Source of the DNA: an uncultured beta proteobacterium | GTDB taxonomy: Bacteria > Pseudomonadota > Gammaproteobacteria > Burkholderiales > Burkholderiaceae_C | Direction: 5' to 3' | DNA length: 64,000 nucleotides | Assembly: GCA_903876735.1 (NCBI GenBank) | Contig: CAIRAW010000002.1 | Location: 1 to 64,000, forward strand | In this document: in pieces, positions 46,330 through 55,864 of the stretch | Layout: the number at the start of each line of letters is the position of its first letter | How positions within the stretch are numbered: position 1 is the first letter of the stretch | The notes under the pieces: model-generated | What the model was told of the DNA's origin: nothing | What the model saw: only the letters and a program-made list of their open reading frames with translations | The model's database searches: none | Translations under genes and position numbers: made by a program

Positions 46330-47356
46330 GGGTAATAAAGGTTTCAAGTTCAGGGGGGAGTTGGGCCAGCAGTTCGACGCGTTCACCGCTGGCAGGATGG
46401 TTGAATTGCAGGCGCCATGCATGCAGGAACATCCGCTTCAGGCCTGGCAGCGCAGCAGGCCGCTGCAAGGCCTTGTTCAATTCAAAATCACCGTACTTGT
46501 CATCGCCCAGGATCGGATGGCCTTCGCTGGCGACATGAACACGGATCTGGTGCGTGCGCCCGGTTTTCAGGGTGACTTCAAGCAGGCTCAGCGCCACGGG
46601 ATTGTCCTTGGCCGGCGTCAGCGTGCACTGAAGTCGCTGTGCCACCTTGACCAGGGTGACCGATGGCATGCCATCCGGATCATCCTTGGCGACCACCTTG
46701 ACGCGCCGCTCACCATCGGGCAACAGGTACTTGTGCAAGGGCTTGTCGAGCACCTTCTTGTTCGCAGGCCAGCGCCCGGCCACCAGCGCCAGATAAGTCT
46801 TGCCGGTTTCGCGCTCACGGAACTGGTCCTGCAGGTGTTTCAAAGCGCTGCGCTTCTTGGCGATCAGCAAAATACCGCTGGTATCGCGGTCCAGCCGGTG
46901 CACCAGTTCCAGAAACCGGGCCTGCGGGCGCGCCATGCGCAACTGCTCGATCACGCCAAAACTGACGCCGGAGCCACCATGAACGGCGACGCCGGCCGGC
47001 TTGTCGATGGCCAACAGGTGCTCGTCTTCCAGCAGCACAACAAACTCACGCGCCGGCGCGCCACGCGCTACCTGATCCGCCATGGCCTGCGTCTTTTCAG
47101 CCGCGCGCTCGGAAACGCGCAGCGGCGGCAGACGCACCAGGTCACCGGCTGCGACCCGGGTATCGGCCGCGGCACGGCCCTTGTTGACCCGCACCTCACC
47201 ACTGCGGATGATGCGGTAAACGTGGGTTTTGGGCACGCCCTTGAGCTGGCGCAGCAGGAAATTATCCAGGCGTTGGCCCGCATCCTCTTCGTCCACGCGG
47301 ACTGTTTTTACCTGGGGCAGGTGCGGATCGAGATTGACCCCTATAATGTGTTTCAC
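46307..47356 (-). CDS. rluC: 23S rRNA pseudouridine synthase RluC, GTG start
   Basis: A 349-residue enzyme. An S4 RNA-binding domain (GQRLDNFLLRQLKGVPKTHVY) precedes the catalytic domain with Asp in HRLDRDTSGILLIAKK. It makes pseudouridines 955, 2504 and 2580 of E. coli 23S rRNA. The start is GTG at 47356. It is divergent from rne, as in E. coli, and shares the 520-base spacer. Confidence 0.93.
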   Translation of the reverse strand: MKHIIGVNLDPHLPQVKTVRVDEEDAGQRLDNFLLRQLKGVPKTHVYRIIRSGEVRVNKGRAAADTRVAAGDLVRLPPLRVSERAAEKTQAMADQVARGAPAREFVVLLEDEHLLAIDKPAGVAVHGGSGVSFGVIEQLRMARPQARFLELVHRLDRDTSGILLIAKKRSALKHLQDQFRERETGKTYLALVAGRWPANKKVLDKPLHKYLLPDGERRVKVVAKDDPDGMPSVTLVKVAQRLQCTLTPAKDNPVALSLLEVTLKTGRTHQIRVHVASEGHPILGDDKYGDFELNKALQRPAALPGLKRMFLHAWRLQFNHPASGERVELLAQLPPELETFITHAAPYAP

Positions 47357-47378
47357 TAGCGATGCGCTGTAAGTGGTT

Positions 47379-47399
47379 GATTTAACTGACAGTTAAATC
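47379..47399. promoter_or_regulatory. Perfect palindrome between rluC and rne
   Basis: Arms GATTTAACTG and CAGTTAAATC are exact reverse complements around a single A, a 21-bp site. It lies 23 bases upstream of the rluC start codon and well upstream of rne. It looks like an operator or a paired promoter element. Confidence 0.55.
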
Positions 47400-47879
47400 T
47401 TGGTTAGGTGGAGTTTAGTTCACCCACCATCACCAGCCCCACTAGTAAGTCGATACCGCCGTTTGTCAACGCACGCAGACCTCCAGCCAGTTGCTTGGGG
47501 TGGCCTGCAAAACCAACGGTCAAAGCGACGCATTGAAACACTGAAATGGAATACCCCAAGTTCACAGACAGCCAGTCTGTGAACGGAATGAAGCAAGATG
47601 TTTGTGTTGATGAGTCTGATTGTCAATTGCCTGCGGTGCGTTTTCGCCCCGTTGCTTGGCATTGATCGGCCATCCGTGCCCATTACAAGGGCACAACCCG
47701 CTGTTTATAAGATAGCACCTCCACAGCCAAACCTCCTCGCTCCCCTCCACGCGCCTACACCGAGACTTATCGTTTAAGTCCTGGTTCTCCGGCAATTCCT
47801 CCTCACTTCAAAGCGTCAGTTCCGGTATCAGTAGCTCGTCATGAGCTGATGTGTTATTTGAATTGAAGGAACGCTACCC
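47400..47879 (+). promoter_or_regulatory. Long 5' leader of rne
   Basis: No gene lies here. Two clear hairpins are visible: 47560-47584 (arms GTTCACAGAC and GTCTGTGAAC, perfect) and 47676-47694 (GTGCCC/GGGCAC). A third (AGCTC/GAGCT) lies about 40 bases before the gene. In E. coli the rne leader is a structured region that lets RNase E cut its own message. The position and structure here suggest the same control, but the sequence is not recognisably the same. Confidence 0.6.
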
Positions 47880-50846
47880 ATGAAACGGATGCTGATCAAC
47901 GCCACGCAGGCTGAAGAACGCCGCCTGGCCATCGTCGACGGACAAAAGCTCCTCGACTACGAAATTGAAATTGAAGGGCGCGAGCAGCGCAAGGGCAACA
48001 TCTACAAGGCCGTCGTCACGCGCGTCGAGCCATCGCTGGAAGCCTGCTTTGTCGACTACGGCGAAGACCGCCACGGCTTTCTGCCGTTCAAGGAAATCTC
48101 CAAACAGTACTTCCAGCAGGGTGTGTCGGTCAGCCAGGCCCGCATCCAGGACGCCATCCGTGAAGGCCAGGAACTGCTGGTCCAGGTTGAAAAGGAAGAG
48201 CGCGGCAACAAGGGCGCGGCCCTGACCACCTTTGTCTCGCTGGCCGGCCGCTACGTCGTGCTGATGCCCAACAACCCGCGTGGTGGTGGCGTCTCGCGCC
48301 GCATTGAAGGCGAAGACCGCGCCGAGCTCAAGGAAGCGCTCGACCAGCTCGAATACCCCAACGGCATGAGCATCATTGCCCGCACCGCCGGCATCGGCCG
48401 CGCCGCGCCGGAACTGCAATGGGACCTGAACTACCTGCTCAAACTCTGGACCGCCATTGACGGCGCTTCCAAGGGTGCCAAGGGCGCGTTCCTGATTTAC
48501 CAGGAATCAAGCCTGGTGATCCGCGCCATCCGCGACTACTTCAACAACGACATCGGCGACATCCTGATCGACACCGACGACGTCTACGAACAAGCCCAGC
48601 AGTTCATGGCCCACGTCATGCCCGAGCACGCCGCGCGCGTCAAGCGCTACCGTGACGACGCGCCGCTGTTCAGCCGCTTCCAGATCGAACACCAGATCGA
48701 ATCGGCCTACGCCCGCACCGTGCAATTGCCCAGCGGCGGCGCGATCGTGATCGACCACACCGAAGCCCTGGTCTCGGTGGACGTCAACTCGGCGCGCGCC
48801 ATCAAGGGCGGCGACATCGAAGAAACCGCCACCCGCACCAACCTGGAAGCCGCTGACGAAGTGGCGCGCCAGATGCGCCTGCGCGATCTGGGTGGCCTGA
48901 TCGTGATCGACTTTATCGACATGGAAGAAAGCCGCAACCGCCGCGACGTCGAAAACCGCCTGCGCGACGCGCTGCGACAAGACCGCGCGCGCGTCCAGTT
49001 CGGCACCATCAGCAAGTTCGGCCTGATGGAAATGAGCCGCCAGCGCCTGCGCCCGGCCCTCTCCGAAGGTGCTTCCATCCCGTGCCCGCGTTGCGGTGGC
49101 TCCGGCCACATCCGTGACACCGAATCAAGCGCGCTGCAGATCCTGCGCATCATCCAGGAAGAGTCACTCAAGGACAACACAGCGTCGGTGCTGTGCCAGG
49201 TTCCGGTCGAAGTCGCATCCTTCCTTCTCAACGAAAAGCGCGCCGAGATCGCCAAGATCGAAATCAAGCAGCGCATCAACGTGCTGATGGTTCCGAACAA
49301 GACACTGGAAACGCCGAACTACAAGTTGGAGCGTCTCAAGCACGACGACCCGCGCCTGGACAACGTCGAGCCCAGCTACAAGATGGCCGAAGAGGCGGAA
49401 GACGCGGTCGCCGTGACCCGCCGCTCGCAGGAGCCCACCAACAAGCAGACCCCGATCATCAAGGGTGTGCTGCCGGATGCACCGGCACCGGTCGCCGTGC
49501 CGAAACCCGAAGCACCCAAGCCGGCAGCGGCGCCAGCGCACGCCCATGCCAAATCAGCCCATGCCGCACCGGCACCGGCAGAAAAAGGTTTCTTCGGCTG
49601 GTTGAAACAGTTGTTTGCGCCAGCACCCGCAGCCGCACCGGCCACCAAGCCCCGCGAGGACGCCGGCAAGGACGAGAAGCGTGACGGCCGCCCGAACCGT
49701 GACGGCTCACGCCGTGGCGAACCGCGCGGTGACGGTCGCCCGGAAGCACGTCCTGAAGGTCGCGGCGACGGCCGTGGCGGTCGTGGCGAAGGTCGCAGCC
49801 GTGGTGGCCGAGGTGGCCGTGGCGAGCGCGCTGGCCAGGGTTCACGCGAACGTTTCGACGCCGACGGCAAACCGCTGGCACCGGAGCTTGGCGCCAATGG
49901 CGCGCGCCCGACACCAGACATGGCGGGGCAGGAAGGCCAACGTAGCGAACCACGTGGCGACCGTCCGCCGCGTACCGAACGCAACAACCGCGGTGAACGC
50001 GGACGTGGCGAGCGCAACGAGCAGGGCGAACGCCCTGCGCCTTCTGAACGCGGAGAAGCGCGCACCGATGGTCGCGGCGAACGCCGCCCGGATCGCAATC
50101 GCCGTCCTGACGAAGGCACACGCCCCGAGTCGGACAGCCAGGCCAGCCTGCCGCTCGACGGCATGACCGCACCGGCGACGGAATCCACTGGCGGCGCTGA
50201 GCGCGACGCCAATGGCGCTGATTCGTCGACACCCCGCGCTGAAGGTTCACAGCCGCGCGAGCGCCGCCCGCGGGGTCGCGACCGTGACCGCGCGCCCCGA
50301 GGCGAGCGCCCTGAACGCAGCGAGTCCGGCGAGCGTCCGGAACGGCTGGACGTCCAGGAACAACCGGTAGCGGAACAAGACGCAGAGGAACCACGCAAGT
50401 CCTACTTTGCAGCGCCCGTTGATGCAGCACCAGCGCCGGTGCGCCAGGTCGAAGCCGTGACCGAAGTCCAGACTGCGGTCGTCGAGGCCGCTGTCGCGAC
50501 AGCAGCACCGCAAGCGCCTGCTGCCCCACTGGTGGCGCCGGCGCCAGCCGTTGCACCCGTGGCCGCTGCAGCAACTCCTGCCAGCACGGCCATGCCCGCA
50601 TTGCAGCCGTTTGTCCTGCCACTGACCGAACTGGCCGAAGTAGCCCAGGGCTCGGGACTGGTTTGGGTCAACTCGGACGCAGCGAAGATTGCCGCCGTTC
50701 AGGCAGCCATCGCCGCAGAACCCAAACCAATCCGGGTCCCGCGCGAGCGGCCAGCACCCGTGCAGGTTGATACCGGTCCGCTGATTCTGGTTGAGACCAA
50801 GCGCGACCTGGGCAATATGACCCTGCCTTTCGAGGCGAATCCATAA
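47880..50846 (+). CDS. rne: Ribonuclease E
   Basis: A 988-residue endoribonuclease. An S1 domain ([21 protein letters not shown]) lies in the N-terminal 120 residues. Catalytic Asp residues are in [10 protein letters not shown] and IVIDFIDME, and the zinc link is CPRCGGSGH. The C-terminal half (residues about 510-970) is low in complexity, with Pro- and Ala-rich and then Arg-Gly-Glu-rich stretches, the scaffold that binds other degradosome parts. The last segment ([10 protein letters not shown]) is conserved. It processes rRNA and degrades mRNA. Preceded by a structured leader and followed by a terminator at 50883. Confidence 0.95.
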   Translation: MKRMLINATQAEERRLAIVDGQKLLDYEIEIEGREQRKGNIYKAVVTRVEPSLEACFVDYGEDRHGFLPFKEISKQYFQQGVSVSQARIQDAIREGQELLVQVEKEERGNKGAALTTFVSLAGRYVVLMPNNPRGGGVSRRIEGEDRAELKEALDQLEYPNGMSIIARTAGIGRAAPELQWDLNYLLKLWTAIDGASKGAKGAFLIYQESSLVIRAIRDYFNNDIGDILIDTDDVYEQAQQFMAHVMPEHAARVKRYRDDAPLFSRFQIEHQIESAYARTVQLPSGGAIVIDHTEALVSVDVNSARAIKGGDIEETATRTNLEAADEVARQMRLRDLGGLIVIDFIDMEESRNRRDVENRLRDALRQDRARVQFGTISKFGLMEMSRQRLRPALSEGASIPCPRCGGSGHIRDTESSALQILRIIQEESLKDNTASVLCQVPVEVASFLLNEKRAEIAKIEIKQRINVLMVPNKTLETPNYKLERLKHDDPRLDNVEPSYKMAEEAEDAVAVTRRSQEPTNKQTPIIKGVLPDAPAPVAVPKPEAPKPAAAPAHAHAKSAHAAPAPAEKGFFGWLKQLFAPAPAAAPATKPREDAGKDEKRDGRPNRDGSRRGEPRGDGRPEARPEGRGDGRGGRGEGRSRGGRGGRGERAGQGSRERFDADGKPLAPELGANGARPTPDMAGQEGQRSEPRGDRPPRTERNNRGERGRGERNEQGERPAPSERGEARTDGRGERRPDRNRRPDEGTRPESDSQASLPLDGMTAPATESTGGAERDANGADSSTPRAEGSQPRERRPRGRDRDRAPRGERPERSESGERPERLDVQEQPVAEQDAEEPRKSYFAAPVDAAPAPVRQVEAVTEVQTAVVEAAVATAAPQAPAAPLVAPAPAVAPVAAAATPASTAMPALQPFVLPLTELAEVAQGSGLVWVNSDAAKIAAVQAAIAAEPKPIRVPRERPAPVQVDTGPLILVETKRDLGNMTLPFEANP

Positions 50847-50882
50847 ACCGGGCAAGCCGGTGTCCCGAATCGGGATTATTGA

Positions 50883-50909
50883 AAAAGGGCACTTCGGTGC
50901 CCTTTTTTT
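50883..50909 (+). terminator. Terminator after rne
   Basis: AAAGGGCAC, a TTCG loop and GTGCCCTTT with a T run give a stable hairpin 37 bases after the rne stop. Confidence 0.9.
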
Positions 50910-51022
50910 CGTCCGACTCACGCCAGCGATCAAACCCGTCCGGGGGATGGTCGCAAGGCCTGAAATCAGCCAGAATTAGACCCATCGCGCTGTTCGTTTA
51001 TCAGCCGTCCTCAGGAGTCTGC

Positions 51023-51631
51023 ATGGAGAAACTGGATCTCAAGAAAGACTTGAAGCACTTGTACCAAGCCTCAGCCAAAGATGTGGTCGAGCTTGATGTA
51101 CCGGCCATGAACTACCTGATGGTCGACGGTGTGGGCGACCCCAATGCCGTGCCGGCCTACGCCGACGCCGTCGAGACCCTGTTCATGGTTTCCTATGCCA
51201 TCAAATTCATGATCAAAAAAAGCGCATTGGCCATTGACTATGGCGTCATGCCGCTCGAAGGTCTGTGGTGGGCTGACGATATGTCGAAATTTTCCACTAG
51301 CGACAAGTCTGGATGGAAGTGGACAGCAATGATCATGCAACCGGCGTTTGTCACGCCAGAAATCATTGCGCAAGCGATAGACGATGTGAAAGCAAAGAAA
51401 AGCCCGCGCGCCATTGCCAAAATCCGCCTGGCGTCCTTTACGGAAGGACGCTGCGCGCAGATCATGCACATTGGACCATTCTCGGAAGAAGGCCCGGCCA
51501 TCGCGAAAGTGCACCAGTTCATTGCGACCCGAGGGCGGCTAAGCGGAAAGCACCACGAAATTTACCTCAGCGACATCCGCAAAGCCGACCCATCAAAGTG
51601 GAAAACCATCATTCGCCAGCCCCTGCAATGA
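51023..51631 (+). CDS. GyrI-like small-molecule binding domain protein
   Basis: A 202-residue protein of the GyrI-like/SOUL-type superfamily. The start at 51023 follows AGGAG at six bases. MEKLDLKKDLKHLY, VPAMNYLMVDGVGDPN and QIMHIGPFSEEGPAIAKVHQF are standard for this family of cytoplasmic proteins, which bind hydrophobic compounds or DNA gyrase. Role in this organism unknown. Confidence 0.85.
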   Translation: MEKLDLKKDLKHLYQASAKDVVELDVPAMNYLMVDGVGDPNAVPAYADAVETLFMVSYAIKFMIKKSALAIDYGVMPLEGLWWADDMSKFSTSDKSGWKWTAMIMQPAFVTPEIIAQAIDDVKAKKSPRAIAKIRLASFTEGRCAQIMHIGPFSEEGPAIAKVHQFIATRGRLSGKHHEIYLSDIRKADPSKWKTIIRQPLQ

Positions 51632-51650
51632 TGGCTGTGCCGGCAGCGCC

Positions 51651-52928
51651 TCAGACCGTCGCAGCAGACTTCCAGGCTTGTGTCGCGCCAGCGGCGTCGC
51701 CGCGTTGCTCGGCCAGTTCGGCCAGCGCGGTCCAGGCACTTCGCTCAAGCGTGGCGTCCTGCAGGCGCGGCAAGGCCTGCTTGAGCAACTGCTGTGCCTT
51801 GCCCCACAACTGCAGGCGCAGGCAGGTGATGCCAGCCAGATATTGCAGGACCGCATCGGCCGGGTTGGCCATCTGAGCCTGCTCGATACGGGTCAACCAC
51901 TGTGCGTCGGGTGTCCCGGCCGCCAGGGCAAAGCCGCTCTCCAGCGCCTGCGTCATGGCCACGCGCTGGGCATCGGTCAAGGTGTCGGTGCGCGACACCA
52001 TGCGGTCCCAGATCGGCAACAGCCAGTTGAGCGCAGTCGCAACATCGCCACCGACTTCGAGCATGCGTCGGCATGCAGCAATTGCCACTTCAGGTCTTGA
52101 GCGCTCGACCTCGTCGAGTTGACGCCAGACCGTTTGCATCTGGTCCGGGTCGTACGCCGTTGCCACGTATTCGAGCGCCAGACCGCGCACGATACCCACT
52201 GCGGCAACCTCGGAAAAAGCACGATGTTTGGCCAGCAGGCGCGCCGTCTCCAGTGCCAGGCGCGTCTCGCGCGCCATGCGCGCTGCCTTCAGGCGCAGGC
52301 GCAAGGCCAGCGTTCGCCGCGCCGCGCCCTGCGGCAATTCATCAAGCCATTGCAGGGCTGCCGGGGCGTCGCGGTCTTCCACCGCCCAACGCGCCGCCCG
52401 CAGTTGCACGCCTTCACGGGTTTCCTGTGCGTCGCGTCGTGAGGCCTGCTCCAGCGCCTGGCGGAAATGCATCTCGCGTGCAGCCTTGTCCTGCAGAACC
52501 TGGGCGCTTTCGGCAGCCAGTAGATGTGAAAGGGCGCGCAGTCGCGCGGAATAGGCCAGCGTTTCACCGTTGTGCGCCATGGCGCTTTCGCGCGCCAGCA
52601 CGGCCTCGGCCGCCTTCTTGGCACGGATAAAGCGCCCCGCCACCAAGTGTGAAAGAGCGTCGAGCAAGGCGGTGTGCAGGGCCCGTTCATGGTGCTGCAG
52701 ACGCCAGCGTTGCGCCTGTACGGGGATGGCAAACAGAGCCGCCAGCGCACGCAGCGCGACGTGCAGAATGAAAAACAGCAGCCCGAGCAACAAAAGGACC
52801 AGATTGAGCGACACATCAACCCGATACGGCGGCCAGAACAACGTGATCGTGCCCTGGTTGTTGCCGGCAAACAGCGCGATGGCAACCGCCATGCCAAACA
52901 ATGCCAGGAACCACAGGGCTGCGCGCAT
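51651..52928 (-). CDS. hemY: HemY family protein
   Basis: A 425-residue protein. Two N-terminal transmembrane helices (LWFLALFGMAVAIALFAG and LNLVLLLLGLLFFILHVAL) precede a TPR-like helical domain. It is HemY of the hemCDXY operon, not the protoporphyrinogen oxidase of the same name. It is thought to organise haem precursors at the inner membrane; it is encoded downstream of hemX with two bases between. Confidence 0.9.
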   Translation of the reverse strand: MRAALWFLALFGMAVAIALFAGNNQGTITLFWPPYRVDVSLNLVLLLLGLLFFILHVALRALAALFAIPVQAQRWRLQHHERALHTALLDALSHLVAGRFIRAKKAAEAVLARESAMAHNGETLAYSARLRALSHLLAAESAQVLQDKAAREMHFRQALEQASRRDAQETREGVQLRAARWAVEDRDAPAALQWLDELPQGAARRTLALRLRLKAARMARETRLALETARLLAKHRAFSEVAAVGIVRGLALEYVATAYDPDQMQTVWRQLDEVERSRPEVAIAACRRMLEVGGDVATALNWLLPIWDRMVSRTDTLTDAQRVAMTQALESGFALAAGTPDAQWLTRIEQAQMANPADAVLQYLAGITCLRLQLWGKAQQLLKQALPRLQDATLERSAWTALAELAEQRGDAAGATQAWKSAATV

Positions 52929-52930
52929 AC

Positions 52931-53998
52931 CTACCTGCCGGCGGCGGCCGTGGTCAGCGCCGCCAGAGTGTCGTCAACGCGCGGCAACTGCAGCGTCTTC
53001 ATCTGCGCCTGCACCTGTTGCAGCAGAGCCGCGGCAGTCTGCGTCTTGCGCGAGCTGGCGTCAAAGTATTTGTTGAGCGTGAGCGTGGCTGCTGCCAGGT
53101 CAGCGCGTGCGGAATCCAGCTGACGCGCCAACAGGCCAAGCCGCGCGTTGAGCAATTTAAGCTTGAAGTTTTCACGCAGGAAGAAGGACTGCTCAGGCGA
53201 CACCAGCGCTGCTTCGGGCTGCTCGATGCGGCTCACGCGCAGCAGAATGCGGGTCTCATCGCGCAGCACCTGCAAAACACGTTGCCACCAGAGCACCTTG
53301 ACCTCGGGCAGCGCACGCTGGCCCGAAGCCGTGCCACCGACCGTCAGCACGGCATTGGCCAGTATCAGTTCGTCCGCCAGATGCACCAGTTCATCGATTT
53401 TGACCAGAAGACCCGGCGTATCGCTGACCGCGGCCGACTTGATGCGGTCGATGTCGCGTGCAATCGCCCTTTGCAGAGGCGTCAGACGCGGCTGGGCGGC
53501 GCGCACCACACGCTGATCGGCACTCTTGAGCGCGGCCAGAAGCGGCTCGACACTGCCAGTGAGCTGCGCCTGCTGCTGCGCCAGGCGGATCGCCGATTCA
53601 ATATCGACCACCATATTTTCATCGCGTGAGCGCGACAGGCTTTGCATCAATTCTTCAAGCTGCGTGCGTTGCAATGAGACCTCGCTCAAGCGCGCATCGA
53701 ATACCGCCACACGGGCTGCAGCCTCGCGCGCCAGTTCCTGCGCCTGCTTGGCAACAGCCCGCGCCTCCAGCGACTGCGCGCCGGCGTCGGCGCTCTGGCG
53801 TGCCAGTTGCTCCTGAATCGAGGACAGCTTCTGCCAGAGCAAGGCGCTGGCCAGCAGCGCCAGCAATGCCACCACGGCCACGCTGATCAGAAACCAGCGT
53901 GGCAGGCTCTGTGAGGCTCCCGGCGTTGATTCCGCTTCTGCCGCGGACGCTGGGGCCCCGGTGGGGACTGGCAGTTCGGCTTGAGGCGGGGAGTTCAT
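52931..53998 (-). CDS. hemX: HemX family protein
   Basis: A 355-residue protein with one N-terminal transmembrane helix (WFLISVAVVALLALLASALL), a coiled coil (SIQEQLARQSADAGAQSLEA) and a helical periplasmic domain. HemX is annotated as uroporphyrinogen-III methyltransferase in some databases by operon position only; no methylase motif is present here. Its role in haem synthesis is indirect. Confidence 0.9.
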   Translation of the reverse strand: MNSPPQAELPVPTGAPASAAEAESTPGASQSLPRWFLISVAVVALLALLASALLWQKLSSIQEQLARQSADAGAQSLEARAVAKQAQELAREAAARVAVFDARLSEVSLQRTQLEELMQSLSRSRDENMVVDIESAIRLAQQQAQLTGSVEPLLAALKSADQRVVRAAQPRLTPLQRAIARDIDRIKSAAVSDTPGLLVKIDELVHLADELILANAVLTVGGTASGQRALPEVKVLWWQRVLQVLRDETRILLRVSRIEQPEAALVSPEQSFFLRENFKLKLLNARLGLLARQLDSARADLAAATLTLNKYFDASSRKTQTAAALLQQVQAQMKTLQLPRVDDTLAALTTAAAGR

Positions 53999-54002
53999 GG
54001 GT

Positions 54003-54815
54003 CTATTTTAAAGTTTTAAAGTGCTGCTTGAGCACCGCATCCACATCCGCCAGCGTCGGGCGCGACTCGAAAACAACAGCAAAACCTGCTTGCCTGGCGG
54101 CCTCGGCGATGCGCGGATGGGTCGCCAGCGCGCGCGCGCCAGCCCAGTCCTGCCCGGGCAGCGAAGCGGCCAGGTTGGCTACGGCCTGCGCGCTACTGAA
54201 GAGCCAGACCGAGCCGTCACGGGCCGCCTGGCGCGCCAACTCGCGTTCTGCCGCGCCGAACTCCGGCGCCCGCCGCTCGTAGGCCGCGACAAAATCAGCC
54301 TTTCCACCCGCAGCCGCCACCTGGCGGGCGAACCAATCGCGCCCGCTGCCTTGCCCGTCCGCCGCAGCCTGCGTGGCATCAGCTCCGCGCACGATCAGCA
54401 CGCGCGCACCGGCCTGAACCTGTGACGCAACCTGCTGCCACAGGGCTTCGGAATCAAACTGGCCGGCATCGGCCGCCGGGGCATCGAGCCGCTCAGGCGC
54501 AACGCCGGCACGCAGCAAAGCGCGCGCCGTCCCCGGGCCGGTCGCCCAAGCCCTGGTTTTTACATTGGCCAAGGAGGCAAAGGCAGCCGGGTTCGCCCCC
54601 GGTGCATCAAAAAAATGCGTCGCCGCATTGCCGCTAACAAACATGAGTGCCAGGTAGCTGTCGATTTGTTGCCAGGCACGCTTCAGTTCGGCCTGCTGCG
54701 CGGTCGCTCTGATTTCAATCAGGGGCAGGCACTGCGCATCAACGCCCAAGGCCGACAAATCGCGCACCCACCGCAGCGCCTCGCGCTCGGGGCGGGTGAC
54801 GATGACACGCGTCAT
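54003..54815 (-). CDS. hemD: Uroporphyrinogen-III synthase
   Basis: A 270-residue enzyme. It starts [20 protein letters not shown], with FVSGNAATHFF in the first half. It closes the tetrapyrrole ring made by HemC. The low overall conservation is normal for HemD. The start codon overlaps the hemC stop by one base (TGATG). Confidence 0.9.
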   Translation of the reverse strand: MTRVIVTRPEREALRWVRDLSALGVDAQCLPLIEIRATAQQAELKRAWQQIDSYLALMFVSGNAATHFFDAPGANPAAFASLANVKTRAWATGPGTARALLRAGVAPERLDAPAADAGQFDSEALWQQVASQVQAGARVLIVRGADATQAAADGQGSGRDWFARQVAAAGGKADFVAAYERRAPEFGAAERELARQAARDGSVWLFSSAQAVANLAASLPGQDWAGARALATHPRIAEAARQAGFAVVFESRPTLADVDAVLKQHFKTLK

Positions 54816-55762
54816 CAGGCCGTGCCTTGCGACTCGCCGTGAACCGGAACCGACCCGCCTTTGGCCGCCACACCGGCACGCAGGTCGGCAGCCACGCGCG
54901 TGCCCAGCGCGGTGGCGCCGGTCAGATCGGTGACCGCAGCCGTGGCGCGCACGCAAACCAGTTCCAGCACACCTTCGGGGTCGCCCCAGGCGGCGTCGAT
55001 GGTCAGCGAGTCGCCGTCCAGGGTAGCGAAAGCGGCCAGCGGCATCGAACAGCTGCCGCCCATGGCCCGGCTCACAGCCCGCTCGGCCGCCACCGCCAGC
55101 CAGGTACGCTGGTGCGCCAGCGGTGCCAGCGCTGCGATCACATCACCACGCTCGGCACGCACCTCAATGCCCAAGGCGCCCTGACCAGCGGACGGCAGCA
55201 TCTCAGCGGGTTCGAAAGTACCGCGAATGCGCTCGCTCAAACCCAGTCGCTTGAGACCAGCCGCTGCCAACACAATGGCGTCGTACTGCCCTTCGTCGAG
55301 CTTGCGCAAACGCGTATCGAGATTGCCGCGCAGTGGCTCAATTTTCAGGTCCGGTCGCACGGCGCGCAGCAGCGCAACGCGGCGCAGGCTGGAGGTGCCG
55401 ACCACCGCGCCCTGCGGCAGCGCCGCCAGGCTGGCGTAGCGATTGGAGACAAAGGCGTCACGCGGGTCTTCGCGTTCCATCACGCAGGCCAGACAAAAAC
55501 CCTCGGGCAGTTCCATCGGCACATCCTTGAGCGAATGCACGGCCAGATCGGCCCGACCCTCGTCCAGCGCCACTTCGAGCTCTTTGACGAACAGGCCCTT
55601 GCCGCCAACCTTGCTCAGCGTTCGGTCCAGAATCTGGTCGCCCAGGGTGGTCATGCCCAGCAGGCTGACCTGGTGCCCCAGTTGCTCAAGCAGGGCTTTG
55701 ACATGCTGGGCCTGCCACATGGCAAGGCGGCTCTCTCGTGTTGCTATCGTCAGGTTGCTCAT
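54815..55762 (-). CDS. hemC: Hydroxymethylbilane synthase
   Basis: A 315-residue enzyme. [49 protein letters not shown] and [11 protein letters not shown] are all diagnostic. It polymerises porphobilinogen. The dipyrromethane-binding Cys lies in the [11 protein letters not shown] segment. It is the first gene of the haem run; 102 bases separate it from the divergent ppc gene. Confidence 0.95.
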   Translation of the reverse strand: MSNLTIATRESRLAMWQAQHVKALLEQLGHQVSLLGMTTLGDQILDRTLSKVGGKGLFVKELEVALDEGRADLAVHSLKDVPMELPEGFCLACVMEREDPRDAFVSNRYASLAALPQGAVVGTSSLRRVALLRAVRPDLKIEPLRGNLDTRLRKLDEGQYDAIVLAAAGLKRLGLSERIRGTFEPAEMLPSAGQGALGIEVRAERGDVIAALAPLAHQRTWLAVAAERAVSRAMGGSCSMPLAAFATLDGDSLTIDAAWGDPEGVLELVCVRATAAVTDLTGATALGTRVAADLRAGVAAKGGSVPVHGESQGTA

Positions 55763-55864
55763 ATGCGGTGGCTTTTGGTTGTAACTCGTTGGTAATCAAG
55801 GGTGAACATGGGATGCTAGCATGGCACGGATCAGAAATCCTCTATCCGAGCCCCGCCAAACGCC

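Noticed and set aside
52931..53998. HemX as uroporphyrinogen-III methyltransferase
   Set aside because: No SAM-binding motif is present; the name in databases comes from operon position.
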